Positions 11,804 to 22,830 of a stretch of 64,000 nt of DNA are shown here, in pieces. Origin of the DNA: Phymatolithon calcareum (taxonomy: Eukaryota; Rhodophyta; Florideophyceae; Hapalidiales); assembly GCA_977006965.1 (NCBI GenBank), contig OZ345373.1, positions 992,001 through 1,056,000 on the forward strand. The letters are read 5' to 3'. Position numbers and translations under genes: made by a program. Each line of letters begins with the position of its first letter. Within the stretch, counting starts at the first letter, position 1. The notes below the pieces were generated by a model. It was not told the origin of the DNA. It saw only the letters and a program-made list of their open reading frames with translations, and searched no databases.

Positions 11804-11887
11804 GTGCTCAATAACATATTGAAACTTTGAGAGATAGATTCCCCATCGCTCAACTTTTGATATGATATGTCATCCCAACGGAGGCTC

Positions 11888-12960
11888 TCAGACGTGAGGA
11901 TTGAACACGAATAGAAGATTACGATGGTCGGTGTAGAGGTAGATTAGCATATAATCTGATTTCCGAAAGAATTCATAAATTGCATAAGCTTCTTTCTCGA
12001 AGGTAGTCCTCTGCTCATTTCGTCCTTGAACTGCCCACTTAGAAATGCTAGTGGTGCCTGATTTTGTTCCATTGTTAGCTGTTTGAGTTGATCCGATCGA
12101 CATTGCGTGAAAATGGCCGCCCAGTGCTTGTCCGATGCATCTGTATAGATATATATATGGCCGTTGATATATCCCGATCAGAGAGGACAGTTGCCGATTT
12201 CAGGCTCTCATTGATCTCGGTGTAACACTTTTCGTGCAGGGCTCCCCACGAAAATTGGCACAGATGCATGTTGGCCACTGACTTTTTAGTCCTCTTTCCC
12301 GACTTCTTGTCTGCCTCCTCTAGAGCGTCTCTGAGAGGAGTAATTCTGCGTGTGAAGTCTGGAATGCTCGACGACATCCACCGTGCGCAGTAAATGAACT
12401 GCCTTAGCTCTCCTGCCGTCATTGGCATCGAAACTACAAGAAGGCCTGAGAGTTGTCTAGGATCAAATCTAAATATTTGTTAGTCGATGATTCTGCCGCA
12501 CCATTTAACTAGGAGGGCAAATAGCACAGTTTTTAGCACCGAAAGTTTCAAGTGGCGGAGTCGGCACACTTGGAAAAACTTTCGAAGGCGCTCGATTAAT
12601 TCATCTTCCGTTTTTTAAGAAGTCATCCAGCCATACCTTTAGATTTTACCAGATTTCTGCGAAACACGGCTCGACACGAGACTGAAAGTTGGCTGCGCTG
12701 TTTTTTCCCCTTGAAGTGTTCGTGTTGGGCACAATACACCCCTGGGGGTTAGAAAACTGTGGTACGTTTGGGATTCGGCATCGAGAGGCAGCTGCCAGAG
12801 TCCTGAGACGAAATCAATTGAAGAATAGCACTTGCTTCCCGGGAGATCCAACAATTCCGAGTCTATGTGAGGCATCGGCCACGCCATAGTAATATTCGCA
12901 GAATTGATTGGCCGCAAGTCAAGTGTTAAGCGAAATTTAGCCGACGCAGGCTTCGGTATC
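11888..12960 (-). pseudogene. Reverse transcriptase and RNase H of gypsy 1
   Basis: Pieces in several frames. 12639-12917 holds the fingers and motif A (CYSSIDFVSGLWQLPLD). Just downstream, the catalytic WLDDF survives in another frame near 12615-12640. 12075-12428 holds the thumb and connection region (LRQFIYCARWMSSSIPDF). 11888-12103 holds RNase H with FEKEAYAIYEFFRK and YTDHRNLLFVF. Frameshifts and stops separate the pieces, so no enzyme can be made. Confidence 0.75.
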
Positions 12961-13106
12961 CGTAAAGGAGCAGCACCCTACGTGGGATTCTTCTCCTCCT
13001 CAATAAACCCGAATTGGATCAGGTGGTCTACATAGGCGTCGAGGAATTTCCTTTGGTATTCGGAATACCTCCTAGTTCTGGCGCTAACCGGTCGATAGTC
13101 ATTCTA

Positions 13107-13898
13107 CTATTGCAATCTCATAGGCTTGACCTCTGAAGGAGCGTCATTCCACAACCGAATTCGAAAAATGTCCTCATACTCGTGGATTAGTTCCGATAGT
13201 TTTTCGTGCGAACGGTCACTCATTCCATTCTCTTTCGCATTGTTTAGCATTTTGAGAACAGCGGTTTCCAACTCAGCCGGAGAATCTTCCCCATGGTCAA
13301 CAAAATATTCATCTTCCAGGTTATCGGACCCCTCGTCTTCGCCATTGGGCCGAGCGTGGAAAACGCCCTGGTTCATGACATATGCGATGGTTCCTTCTTC
13401 CATGTTTTGATTAGGGATATAGTCGTCAATATAGACTATTCCTCCGTGCTTCTCAAATGTAGATCGGAGCATATTTTCACGATCCAGCCCCAATACTTTC
13501 CATATATGCCTGCCCAATAAAGGTATATCCATTTTTGAATTTGTGACATACCAAAGTGTGTTCCGTAGAACCAAACCTGCTACGTGCTGGATGGATAGCT
13601 TAATTGAAAGCTTCACGGTGTAGATGCATTCCACATGCACATCATTTCCTTCTTCGTTGCTGATCACTCCAAGACCGAAGCGTTGTGAAGGCCCAAGTGA
13701 TGTTACTTCCATGACCGTTCCTCTAGCTTGGAGCTCATTGAGAAGCTTGTCATTGAACATGTTGAGATCCGAGCTACTATCGACGCACACTGCAGAATCC
13801 GCAACATCCGCGAAAACGGCGTCCACAATGAAATCAGTATCCGAACGCTTTGGCTGTTTCGCTACTGCCGTTGCGTTTCCTTCTTTCTTGAGCTTCAT
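13107..13898 (-). pseudogene. Aspartic protease and RT N-terminus of gypsy 1
   Basis: A 263-codon open frame. The protease active-site region reads CVDSSSDLNMF, where the usual D-S/T-G triad is D-S-S, so activity is doubtful. The flap and C-terminal part are followed by PLLGRHIWKVLGLD, the usual ILGR-type protease end. The last residues (HEYEDIFRIRLWNDAP) are the linker leading into reverse transcriptase. The frame then stops, although the pol homology continues to the left. Confidence 0.7.
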
Positions 13899-14037
13899 CT
13901 TTATTGCTTTGTGATCGTCAAGAAGCTTCTTCTTCTGTACATCCGGGCAGTACTTGCAATCTGATAAATAGTGGCGAAATCCCTTTTCCTAGTGTGATGG
14001 AAAGAGGCAAACTGGTTTTTTATGGGCACCGGATTTC

Positions 14038-14850
14038 TTAGGCGGTTCTGTGGGTTTCACTGGGGTTTCTGTTCCAGGACCTGGGTGATGCCTGGTCAGG
14101 GATTTCGAGAATCTTTTGCTTTTTCTCACTTTGCTCAGCTTGTATCGCGCCATGTTTGATAAATTTTCTGACGTTCGGTTTGAGGGATGGGCGGTATTCG
14201 AGATCCTTCTCAATTTGCGCCTTCAGCTGAGCGGGATGCAAGAAATTGGCTGGATGGCTCACTGTCATTTTCGGGTTTGAATCATTGAACCTTGAGTATC
14301 CGATGTGCGCCATACGTAGGAGGTAGTCTGCTACTAGCTGTTTGATTCGTGCTGAAGCATCGGCAATGTTCATTGGTGTTTTTAAACTCATGAGAGCATT
14401 TTCGATCAATTGTGTGTCGGGAAACTTGTTTTGGACATGTTCGACAATTCCCATCCGATACTCCTCAATGTGTCCGGAAGTAATATCTTTTTGCTCCTCG
14501 TTCGGGGCGATACTGCGGAATTCGCTCATGAAATGCATACTGCGTAGAAGTTGCGGTTCCAGTGATACCCGATAACTTGCAGCCGTGAGAGACGGTATCT
14601 CTTTCTGCTTCTCCTGGACTTGAAGCTCATAGTTAGCTCTCTTGTCCATGAACTTGATGACCTCGGACGGGTCAAGAGAAGCTAGAGTAGGGTAATGGAT
14701 TGGTGTGAACAGCGCGGAAGTGCCGGTGTTAATCGTGGTGGCATTTCCGACGCCATATTTCCTTGTACGGCGGAAGAGTCTGGAGCGGCTTCCTGGGACC
14801 ACGTTGTGACCATAGGCTAGAGAGCGTCTCCAGCAGGAAGCAGAAAATTT
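14038..14850 (-). pseudogene. Gag of gypsy 1
   Basis: A long open frame with FTPIHYPTLASLDPSEVIKF, typical of the start of the capsid region of these elements. The rest is helix-rich and Lys/Glu-rich. The frame runs into the 5' LTR, where no ATG is seen at the junction, so the true start is uncertain. Gag would form the particle around the RNA. I see no CCHC knuckle before the frame stops at 14038. The frame is open, but the downstream genes are broken. Confidence 0.65.
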
Positions 14851-14851
14851 C

Positions 14852-15115
14852 TGTACCAAACTCACGCATTAGGTCAGTTTATTATGGATTGAAGTGAAGA
14901 CTCTTGCCTCTTTCGATGAGGTGGCTGGTCTAGGTCAGTATTTAGTCTTATTTGGCGAACGATGATGTAATCATGTGGTTCACCTTAGCCTCGTTACATG
15001 TTATTGAAAAAGGAAAACGTTGGTTATGCCTTAAAAGAATGCTACTACGTGCCCTGCTCATAGGACACGTATTCAGAGGTTCCTATTATGGTGATAGGCA
15101 ACAAAATCGTCTACA
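14852..15115 (-). repeat. LTR of gypsy 1 (5' LTR in element orientation)
   Basis: It begins TGTACCAAACTC and ends CTACA on the plus strand, giving canonical TG...CA ends. The internal sequence next to it on the minus strand starts GAAATTTTCTGC, which has no tRNA 3'-end-type TGG primer site. Gypsy 2 shares this feature. Confidence 0.88.
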
Positions 15116-15728
15116 AATGCCATTTGAGCAGCATGTGCAATGGACGTGTAGTTAACTGAAAGAGCCATTAAGAGCTGCTTGCGTTGCTCTGCCTGCTCCA
15201 GGAGACCGAGATCTACTCGGCTCCATGTATGATTCGGGCGCGCTTTCATGCAGACAGCGAGAGCTTTGTATTCCAGATTCTCTCGATTGCGCCGTTCGGT
15301 TGCGACTGCACATCATCATCATAATGCCATATCATACGGACTGCCTCGTTTAACTTTCCATTTTTGCAAATTCATCTGCCTAAACTTTTTGAATCTTTGT
15401 GTTCAAACCGAACTGCAATTTGATTCCAGAATCACTGACGTGCTTCATCATCATACTGTAGTTGCGTCGGCGAATACAGTATATTGGCCGTAACATTCCC
15501 CTTGGCGATATGTAAGGATTCATTCCCTTTCTTATTCCCAACCATATAATATCATAGCTCAAAATAACGTCACGCTAGCTCTTACACCTTGCTACAGTAT
15601 ACAGATAATGCCACCGTATTAATAATCCGGAAATACTCAACATGTATGCAAAGCGTGAGGAAGTCAGGTTGACTTCACGAGGCTCAGTAAAGTAAAGTTA
15701 CAGAACTCTGCTGTCCTGTTGTACTGAG
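15116..15728. other. Duplicated spacer between the gypsy 1 and copia insertions
   Basis: 15116-15245 and 15593-15728 match copy B. The stretch between them does not match copy B, where CAGTC-rich DNA and a LINE fragment occupy the equivalent position. No coding potential is recognised. Confidence 0.5.
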
Positions 15729-15902
15729 TGTTGAGACAATGTTTTTGGGTTGTCTGCCTCCCCCCTCACCAAAGTGTGGGGACGGCGGAGTTTATATACG
15801 ATATATGTCGTCTGCATGTATTGTATGTATGTATGAGCTGGCTATGAGCCAAAATTGGAGCCCTGCTGGCTGATGTGTAATGGCGAGTTATGAGCCAACA
15901 GC
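15729..15902 (-). repeat. 3' LTR of the copia element
   Basis: 174 bp, starting TGTTGAGAC and ending ATGAGCCAACA on the plus strand. Compared with the other LTR it has about 58 extra bases between two copies of ATGAGCC, so the partner probably lost them by slippage. The RNase H stop codon overlaps its inner end. Confidence 0.8.
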
Positions 15903-16211
15903 CTGGGGCACATCAGGTTGCGCGGCGTACAGTACTGGGATGGTTTTTCGAAGGGCGGTGAATCTCAATCGGCCCAATGCCTTTGTCATTATATCTGCAG
16001 TAAGGAACTCTCCTGGATTGTGTACGGGATTGAAGTTTCCTTGTTGTACTTGGTCGCGGAGATAATAGAAACGCGTTTCAATGTATTTTCTGCGCTTGTC
16101 GGGGCTGTGTTCTTCGCTAGATTCATGGCGGCTTGATTGTCCATCTCCGAAGGAGTCGGGATGGTTTGAGGAATTCCAATTTCGCAGGCAGGCTGCGGAG
16201 CCAAAGTGCAT
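15888..16211 (-). pseudogene. RNase H C-terminus of the copia element
   Basis: Overlapping frames hold SEMDNQAAMNLAKNTAP (catalytic Asp region) and then YIETRFYYLRDQVQQGNF and GEFLTADIMTKALGRLRF, the standard end of copia pol. One frameshift separates them. The stop codon overlaps the 3' LTR. Confidence 0.75.
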
Positions 16212-16326
16212 GTCTCGCTCTCTTACTCGCAGCGATGTATTCCGCTTCGAATGTACTTAAAATGGTGGTTTTTATGCGTCTCGAGCACCATGATATGGCA
16301 TTGGTGCCAAGGAGAATTAAGTTGCA

Positions 16327-17759
16327 CTATGTCGACTTGCGTTCATCTTTGCATCCCGCGAAGTCCGAATCGCTCTGGGCACGGATGTTGAGCGAGGATG
16401 GAGTGTATAGGAGGTCAAAGTTGATAGTGTGTTTCACGTATCGTACCACCTGTTTCAACGCGCGCCAGTGGCGCATTGACCGGTTTTGCATATGACGTGT
16501 GAGGTGTCCCGTGATGTAGGTATGGTCAGGTCTTTTGGAATCTGAGAGGTATCGAAGGTTTCTAGTGGCACTTTGATAAGTTCGGCGATGAAGACAAGCC
16601 GTATCATCCGGTCCACTGTTGTGCAGATGAATAACTGACAAGTACGGCGAAGGTTTGGTATCACAATCCGTCATGGCGAGTGTTTGTAGCAATGATTGCG
16701 CTAGGCCAGGCTGTGTAATAGTCATAGTACCGTTTGTTCTATTGCGGTGCACTTTCCATCCGATTATGTGGTCGATGTCTCCGAGGTCGTTGATGGCATA
16801 TTTAGCGGCAAGGTCTGTCTTCAGCTGGGTGTAACCGTCATCTGTGTTCGTGATGGCACAGAAGTTTTCGACCGTGACAGCAACAGCGATGACATGGTCG
16901 GCATATCGCTTGAAGTATATCTTGTTGTCCGCTTTCGCAGCTTGGTATTATTTTGAAGTCAAGTGCTTCCGGAGGCCTTCTGTGTACGTCCTGCCTGCCT
17001 GGGGTGTGCCATATACGTTGCGGCAGATCAGGGCAACTATATTTCTGTCGGTTTGCTTTCCTTCAAAATCTGGAGGAAGCGTCATATATAGTGGGACAGG
17101 CGATTGCAGTGGCTCGTGTAAAAAGGCACTTTTTATGTCAATGTGCTTGGCGTTCCAATTGTTGTGCGTGGCGAGAGCAAGGAGGAGTCTGATAGAGTCT
17201 CTCTCTGCTGTGTGTTAGGCAGTTTCGTCTGCATGATACTTGAAGCCTTGTATCATCTGATCTCCCCGGTTGCTGATGCGGACTTTCCGGCTAGTAATGG
17301 CTCCGTTTCCGTCAGTTTTGTATCTGCAAGAAATCGAGCGTGCTGAAACGATTGAATTGGGGGAATGGAGCTTCTGGGCACTGATATGTAAGTTCCAAAT
17401 TCGGCGTGCATTGCTGTTTCTTGTTCATATGCCTCTTTCCAAAGGGAGGAATCGGAGTACTTGCGTGCCATGGGTAGTGATCTTGGTGGTGTGAGTGGCG
17501 ATATTCGCTCTGACGGTGGGATCATGCGGACATGCTGTGCAGATACCTGGGGTATATTCTCGGCAGGAATGTCGATCTGCAATGCGGGAAGCAGCTCGCG
17601 TGCTATGCTAGTTGCCTGTGCGATTGGAATTTCGGATGTGTCAGCGAGGTCATTAAACAGCTGTTCTTGGGCATTGTCCGCCGTGTGCTTTGCTTCTTGA
17701 GCCATTTTCGGGTACTCATACTGTGAATTGACATTAGAAACGTCTTTAACCATTTTCAT
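16327..17759 (-). pseudogene. Reverse transcriptase of the copia element
   Basis: 17253-17759 contains the N-terminal landmark LWKEAYEQETAMHAEFGTY. 16327-16752 contains the RT end and connection (YQSATRNLRYLSDSKRPD and LKQVVRYVKHTINFDLLY, then SDSDFAGCKDERKST at the RNase H start). The palm with the YxDD motif between them is not readable in one frame. Confidence 0.72.
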
Positions 17760-17836
17760 GGGTACTAGTGGATAGTATGTACGGCGTGGGTCATAGTTGG
17801 GGTGGTACGGGCGATAGTTGGCAATTCTTCATATAG

Positions 17837-18883
17837 TTAATCGGCCGTTGGTAGGGTGTAACACTCTGTAGTGGTTGTCGTCAACGGTTTGAGGGTATCG
17901 TACAAGGGATCAGCGAGCGTCCGATTTCTTCTTTTAATCGCGGACTGCGGCGATGTAAGCGAATTCTTCGAACGGACGGATGAGCTGTAGATTCGTCCTG
18001 GATAGCGGAATTGGGGAACAGGGATGGGCATGCTTTTGCAAAAGGAGTTTTGGTATTTTTTTGTCCTGTCGTGGAGTATGCTGTTATTTTTCGATGCGGT
18101 GTCAAGAACGGCCCAGTCCCAGTATTTATCAAATGCGATGTTAGCGGCGTGTAGGGTCGATCGCACGAGTGAGACGATAGTACGATTGTATCGTTCGGCA
18201 ATTCCATTTTCTTGTGGCGTGTGTGGTGTTGTCGGCGATGCATAAATGCCCTCATTACTGTACATATCCTTCAGGATCTTAGTCAAGAACTCCTTTGCAT
18301 TGTCACAGAGAATTCTAGAGGACTGAACTCCAAAATGGCGAGTAATTGCCATAAGTCCTTCTCGTAGATACTTGGCCGCCTCATCCTTTGTTTTTTAAAT
18401 GAACAGCAGGACATATCGAGTATTTAGCTCTATATAGGAAAGGAAATATTGATATCCCGCGCGGGTTTTCCGTAGAGGTCCGGCAATGTCGCATACGATC
18501 GTATGTACAGGAAGTAGGCGATTCAGTTTTCCTTTGTGAGGAGCTGGTTGGAATGCTCCTATAGAACACCCACTGCAATTCATCTTGATTCGGCTGAATT
18601 TTAAGGATTGTGGTCGGCCAAAGTTATAGTTTTTAGCGATGGTAGACAGCTTTCGGATCGATGTGTGGTTCATCTGAATGTGGCATTCATACAGCTCGCA
18701 ATATTGCTTTTGCTTCCACCGGGGCAGGTCAGGGAAGTCGGCCTCATGTGTCTGAGCGGCCATGGACGCAGGAGTGACACGGAGATTGCTCTCCGGTTGT
18801 ACCTTGGAGTTTCTTGATGCTTGAGTGGTCAGTGTCAGACTGTTATTGCGTGTAGATGTTTGTTTCTGAATGTGCTTGTGCAA
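17837..18883 (-). pseudogene. Integrase of the copia element
   Basis: 18395-18883 holds the pre-integrase zinc region (HIQMNHTSIRKL, then CSGCSIGAF) and the start of the core (HTIVCDIAGPLRKTRAGYQY). 17837-18352 continues the core with ILCDNAKEFL and TPHTPQENGIAERYNRTI, covering the second catalytic Asp and the Glu. A stop near 18380 and a frame change split the enzyme. Confidence 0.78.
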
Positions 18884-19037
18884 GGGCTGAGTGTGGGCGC
18901 TATTTGCTTAATTGTCGCAAACAGGAAGGCAGTACATGCCGTCTCTTACAGTTGCTTCTCCCAGAATGGTGTACGGAGGAGGAGAGGATATTTTGGTAGT
19001 TATTAGTGCTTTTTCATCATCCATAATGACCTGACAA

Positions 19038-19344
19038 TCATTGTCCGAGCATAGATTTTGTACGGAAATCAAGTTGTTGGCGAAGGAGGGTGCAGTTATT
19101 GCCCTCTTGATATGTAGGGATTTTCCGCTTCAGTATGGAGAGTGATTGGTCCTGCATGAGTTGTTGCGACAGTGGAACTGTCAGCCACTTTATCAGAGCC
19201 GGGTTTAGGGAGCTGGGTCGGTTTCGCGGTTTTGTTAAATGTGTAGTTGGCAGCAGAGTCAAGGTGATAGTAAGTAATGGCACGGTTTATTTGGTCATCA
19301 GAGTCATACGACGAGCTCGAGGAGTCTGATTGATTTGAGCTCAC
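19038..19344 (-). pseudogene. Protease of the copia element
   Basis: It contains YYHLDSAANYTF, where the D-S/T-G active site has become D-S-A, then VADSSTVATTHAGPI, the second conserved protease strand. Two overlapping frames cover the region, which indicates a frameshift. Confidence 0.65.
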
Positions 19345-20186
19345 TGCTGCTTGATGTGCACGTTTCCGCCTGTCTGTTTTTTGTTTCGGCTTCGCTGCGT
19401 CTCGCCGGCACGCTTACGGTCTTCTTTTTCTCTCTTTTTGAGTGCCCAGCAGTCGTTTGCGTTGTGCGTATCGACACGATGGAAAGAGCACCATGTTATT
19501 GGATGCTGTCGATATTCTCGCAGGTTAGTAGGGATACCGGCGGAGTCCATTGCGCTGACAGTCGGTCCTTGAACGGTTTCTAGGATGGTGGTGAGGTTGG
19601 TGATTGATTTCGGTTGGGCAATTTGCAAGGATGGGATGAGGATTGCGTAGCTTGTGTGGGTAGCCAGGCCTTTGATGATGTAATTCACTGTGATTTGCTC
19701 GCTGGAAATGTGGGAGTATTTCGCCAGAAACATTTCTTGACGGATCTGGCGGTGTTTTTTGATGTAGTCAGCCAGGGATGCGTCCTCTGAGAGTGTGCAG
19801 CTTAGCGCTTTAGCATTGAGTTTTTCATGCTCTTGTATGCTGTATTTTGAGTCAAAGAAGGTCTGCAATACCCTTACTATTTCGTGTGGTTGAAGAAGTA
19901 GGATGTCATCGTCGAGCTCAAGAGCCATGTCTTCTGATATTGTTGATAGTATGAGTTGCTTAGCCTTGTGTTTATATTTTCGGATCTGGTTTGCTTGGTC
20001 GGCCGGTCCTGCAACTTCTGCGAGGAGATGAGTGTGGATTTCATAGTCTTCAGCAATACCAACGGGCGAAATTTGATTTGGTGAGATGTGGTGGGAGTAA
20101 GATCTGCATGAATTCCATTGTTGTGAGGGTGCACGCGTGTGAATTTTGGATAGATTCTGATTTCTCATTTGCTTCCAGGAGGTCAC
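19341..20186 (-). pseudogene. Gag of the copia element
   Basis: A 281-codon frame that resembles the copia gag/UBN2 family. It has a helical core (FFDSKYSIQEHEKLNAKALS and LADYIKKHRQIRQEM) and a knuckle-like WCSFHRVDTHNANDCWALKK (C-H-C pattern), then a Lys/Arg tail. The frame is largely open, but the downstream pol is disrupted. Confidence 0.75.
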
Positions 20187-20295
20187 TGATGTGGGACCTT
20201 GCTTTCAGCCGGCGGTTGCGCAAGGCACGTTGCGTAGCCGTATCGCGCTCCAGGCTGAGGTGTTCGTTCGTGTGTGCAGATACGGTTAGTGTGAG

Positions 20296-20307
20296 GGGCC
20301 CATAACC
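20296..20307 (-). other. Primer-binding site for the anticodon arm of initiator Met-tRNA
   Basis: Directly inside the 5' LTR, the minus strand reads GGTTATGGGCCC. This is the reverse complement of GGGCCCATAACC, the highly conserved anticodon-arm sequence of eukaryotic initiator Met-tRNA. Drosophila copia is known to use this internal half-tRNA primer. The exact abutment to the LTR edge supports both calls. Confidence 0.8.
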
Positions 20308-20423
20308 TCTTGAGACAATGTTTTTGGGTTTTCTGCCTCCCCCCTCACCAAAGTGTGGGGACGGCGGAATTTATATACGATATATGTTCCTCTGTATGTA
20401 CTGCATGTATGTATGAGCCAACA
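20308..20423 (-). repeat. 5' LTR of the copia element
   Basis: 116 bp. It shares its sequence with the left LTR apart from the deletion of about 58 bases. Its inner end abuts the primer-binding site and its outer end abuts the target duplication CTGAG. Confidence 0.82.
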
Positions 20424-21046
20424 CTGAGAGTGAAACAATCGTGAATCGGTATTTTGATTTTCAATAGCGTCAAAGCTCCACTTAGGTTGGCCACAGCAAT
20501 AGTAGTTTATTTTAACGTGCATGGCGACTTGGTTTGTGGCTGCACGTCCCTGTGCGATTCCTTGTGTTATGCACCAGTATTTTGACGTGTTTAAACTCAC
20601 CTCCAACAATGTGCCCTAAGTGCTACCGAGCTTCGCCGCCAGACGCAAACAGCACTGGGGGAGCACGGCAGCATTTTGGCCCGAAAATTATTTGGTTTAT
20701 TTGGGCCAAAATGCTGCTGTGCTCCCCCAGTGAGTACTACTGGTAGTCTTCAACATCCTGGGCTTTGGAGAGAGGCCCAAGTCCTTATTATTTTACCGTG
20801 GACTTTCCGTTGGCGACACGGAAGGATTACAGTGTATCATACGTTATTAGAAGACAAGGGAGCAGTGAAGGGAAAAGTCTAAGTATTCTGGCCGTCGTCG
20901 TGGACTCGCGTATTGTGGAACAACTGTGTTTTCTCCTTTTGGAATCGAATCGAATTTCGAGTGACAGGCAGAGAAGGAGTACTTTCGTAATTACCTATCA
21001 GAAATAACGCCCTGTAGTTATTTAAATAGAAGAACAAAAAGAGAGT

Positions 21047-21298
21047 TTGACCAGACCGAACGAACCACAAGCGACAAAGAACAAGATTCCGGCTCGGGCG
21101 CCCGTGCCGCCGCCGGCGCAAGTGGCCGCAGCAGTAATGCTGCGCAACGCAATTCTTCTGACGGCAATTCCGTCGGAAATGGCCGGCGCGATTGCGAACG
21201 CGTCCGCCTGGGACTCGGCAAATCGATAACTCGCCACGCTCGAAATGCCAGACCCAACCCCGCCGTCGCTGGATTTCCAAGAAATCTTGCGAATTTAA
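21047..21298 (+). pseudogene. Short conserved frame of a dispersed repeat, copy 1
   Basis: An 83-codon frame that aligns to the minus-strand frame at 51036-51287. Shared landmarks are a Pro/Ala-rich start (PPPAQVAAA), an ANASAWDSANR segment and the end LEMPDP...ILRI followed by a stop in both copies. Here one internal stop interrupts it after DSANR. Conservation of frame and stop between copies indicates real coding history. No family is recognised. It is probably the first ORF of a non-LTR element, whose 3' part extends to about 21740. Confidence 0.45.
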
Positions 21299-21753
21299 GC
21301 GGATATGATACAGGCCGGCTATGATAACCGGTCCGGCTACCCGTGCACCTGTGCATCACAGGAAGCAGACAAGAGTTCAGTCAGGAATTTTTCCCCGCTA
21401 CATTGCACGATAAGAGCTGTGCTCCGGCCTCCCCATGGGAGAAGACTATCGCCTTCTGGTACTATGGTAGTACGGATTCCGCCCTTAGTTGTGTGCGGCA
21501 ACGCTCAAGGAAGCTGGGAAAGAAGACAGAAGGAAATGACAGAAGGCAAAGAGATGATTACCTACCGTTAACGTCCTAATGATTTCCAACCCGGGGTATC
21601 CTTTGGAAGGACGGCGAAGGAATATTGGCTGCGTAGCGATATGGATGTTAAGCTGGACCATGTCCTGCACCTTGTGCAGCTTGAACAGCTGTTATGACAT
21701 CAAGTACCACTCGTATCTTTTAAGGTCTACAAGAGCCGTAAGGATGTACGGGA

Positions 21754-21916
21754 TGTGGACCACTTTTGAGGGAAACAAATGATGTAAGGGAGGAGAGGTG
21801 TGAGGCCCGAGGAGGCACAATTAGACCCGAGGGCGAAGCCCGAGGGGCAATTGTGTCCCCGAGGACCCACACCGAGCCTCACGCACATCATTTGTGTCAC
21901 AAAAAAGTGGTCCACA
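21754..21916. repeat. MITE-like inverted repeat
   Basis: The unit begins TGTGGACCACTTTT and ends with its complement. The subterminal ...AAATGATGT and ACATCATTT... also pair, as does the internal CCCGAGG/CCTCGGG region. At about 160 bp it could fold into one hairpin. It sits in the insertion that copy A has between 21030 and 22330. An apparent 208-codon minus frame across it is not a gene. Confidence 0.65.
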
Positions 21917-22050
21917 TACTGCTTGTCCCCTGAAACGTCCCGCTTTTGTGTTGTAAGCTTGCGAAAGCGGGCAACCGAAACGAAACTTTCATACATTTGT
22001 TCTCCCCCGGAAAAGTGCATAAAAACTTCAACAAAACAGAAATGAAAATT

Positions 22051-22121
22051 TGTTTCCCCAGAATGGGGGACACATCGGATTTGTTTCCCCGGAATGGGGG
22101 AAACACGGGATTTGTTTCCCC
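22051..22121. repeat. Short tandem array, period 31 bp
   Basis: TGTTTCCCC recurs at 22051, 22082 and 22113, with GAATGGGGG between the copies. This gives two full units and the start of a third. Each unit is itself partly self-complementary (TTTCCCC and GGGGGA). Confidence 0.8.
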
Positions 22122-22489
22122 TCTTCGGCGTCAGTGCGTCATAGATGCACCAATAGAAATCCACTAAACTGATGATGCTATGATACCTTTTTTGGTGTCC
22201 ATAGGCGCAGCATATATGAAACATAGCAGCGGTCCAACTTACAATTGATACAGGGCGGACATCACTTGTTTCCCTCGTTTCTGGGGACAAGCGGAGTTGT
22301 TTCACCAGATTCGAGAAATCCCGCCGTAAAGAAGAAAGAAAGTAGAAGAACATTTAGCAATAGAACACTGCCTTGCGAGTCCCATAGGGGAGAAAACAGT
22401 TTAAAAAGAAGTTTCATTGTTATCTGTTGTCGATTTCGCCACCTTTTCGAATTTGTTACTGTATTATTTTTAAGTGGCTAATAGGCGTA

Positions 22490-22830
22490 TTGGCCTTGAA
22501 GGCAAGTGTCCTCCGCATATCATGAGAAAGGAAGTCCCACCCCTCCTCCGATTCAAGAAAGCGAAGTACAGGCTCCTGTGCACCCACTGCCTATTACATC
22601 GCTTCCCATACCTCCATAAAGAAAAGAAGAGATGAAAAGACAGCACGCTCAGTGACGTGTTAAAAGATATATCAATCCTCATGGTCAGACAATCCCTCTC
22701 AGAGCAATTAGAAACCACGTTGCAAAGCGCAGTCGACGCAATCGTGGATATCTGCCGCAAGAATAAGAAGTGCAAATATGGGCAACGCGACTGGCGCTGT
22801 AATAAGCCTCTCAGGTTCTAAAATGACGGC
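22490..22830 (+). pseudogene. Unrecognised coding remnant shared by copies A and C
   Basis: The frame reads VPPLLRFKKAKYRLLCTHCL and then, after one stop, LSDVLKDISILMVRQSLSEQ and VDICRKNKKCKYGQRDWRC. Copy C (49498-49748, continuing after 50185) carries the same words with different stops and a frameshift. A shared reading frame indicates an ancestral protein with scattered cysteines. No family is recognised. Confidence 0.45.

Larger units (their letters stand above)
9914..15115 (-). mobile_element. Ty3/gypsy retrotransposon 1 (chromodomain type), decayed
   Basis: A 5.2-kb element with LTRs of about 265 bp and the order gag, protease, RT, RNase H, integrase, chromodomain on the minus strand. 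The 4-bp duplication AATG flanks it (9910-9913 and 15116-15119). Copy B holds the uninterrupted target at about 40530, which fixes both ends. The coding region has many stops and frameshifts, so the copy is dead. The style of the pol protein resembles Ty3/gypsy elements of oomycetes and algae. Confidence 0.9.
15729..20423 (-). mobile_element. Ty1/copia retrotransposon, decayed
   Basis: A 4.7-kb element with gag, protease, integrase, reverse transcriptase and RNase H in the order diagnostic of copia (integrase before RT), on the minus strand. The 5-bp duplication CTGAG flanks it (15724-15728 and 20424-20428). Copy B has the joined target at about 43860-43880. The ends are TGTTG...CAACA, canonical for copia LTRs. 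The reading frames are broken between and within domains. Confidence 0.9.

Noticed and set aside
21727-22353. A 208-codon minus-strand gene
   Set aside because: It runs across a MITE-like inverted repeat and a 31-bp tandem array. Its sequence is a translation of repeats and matches no other copy.
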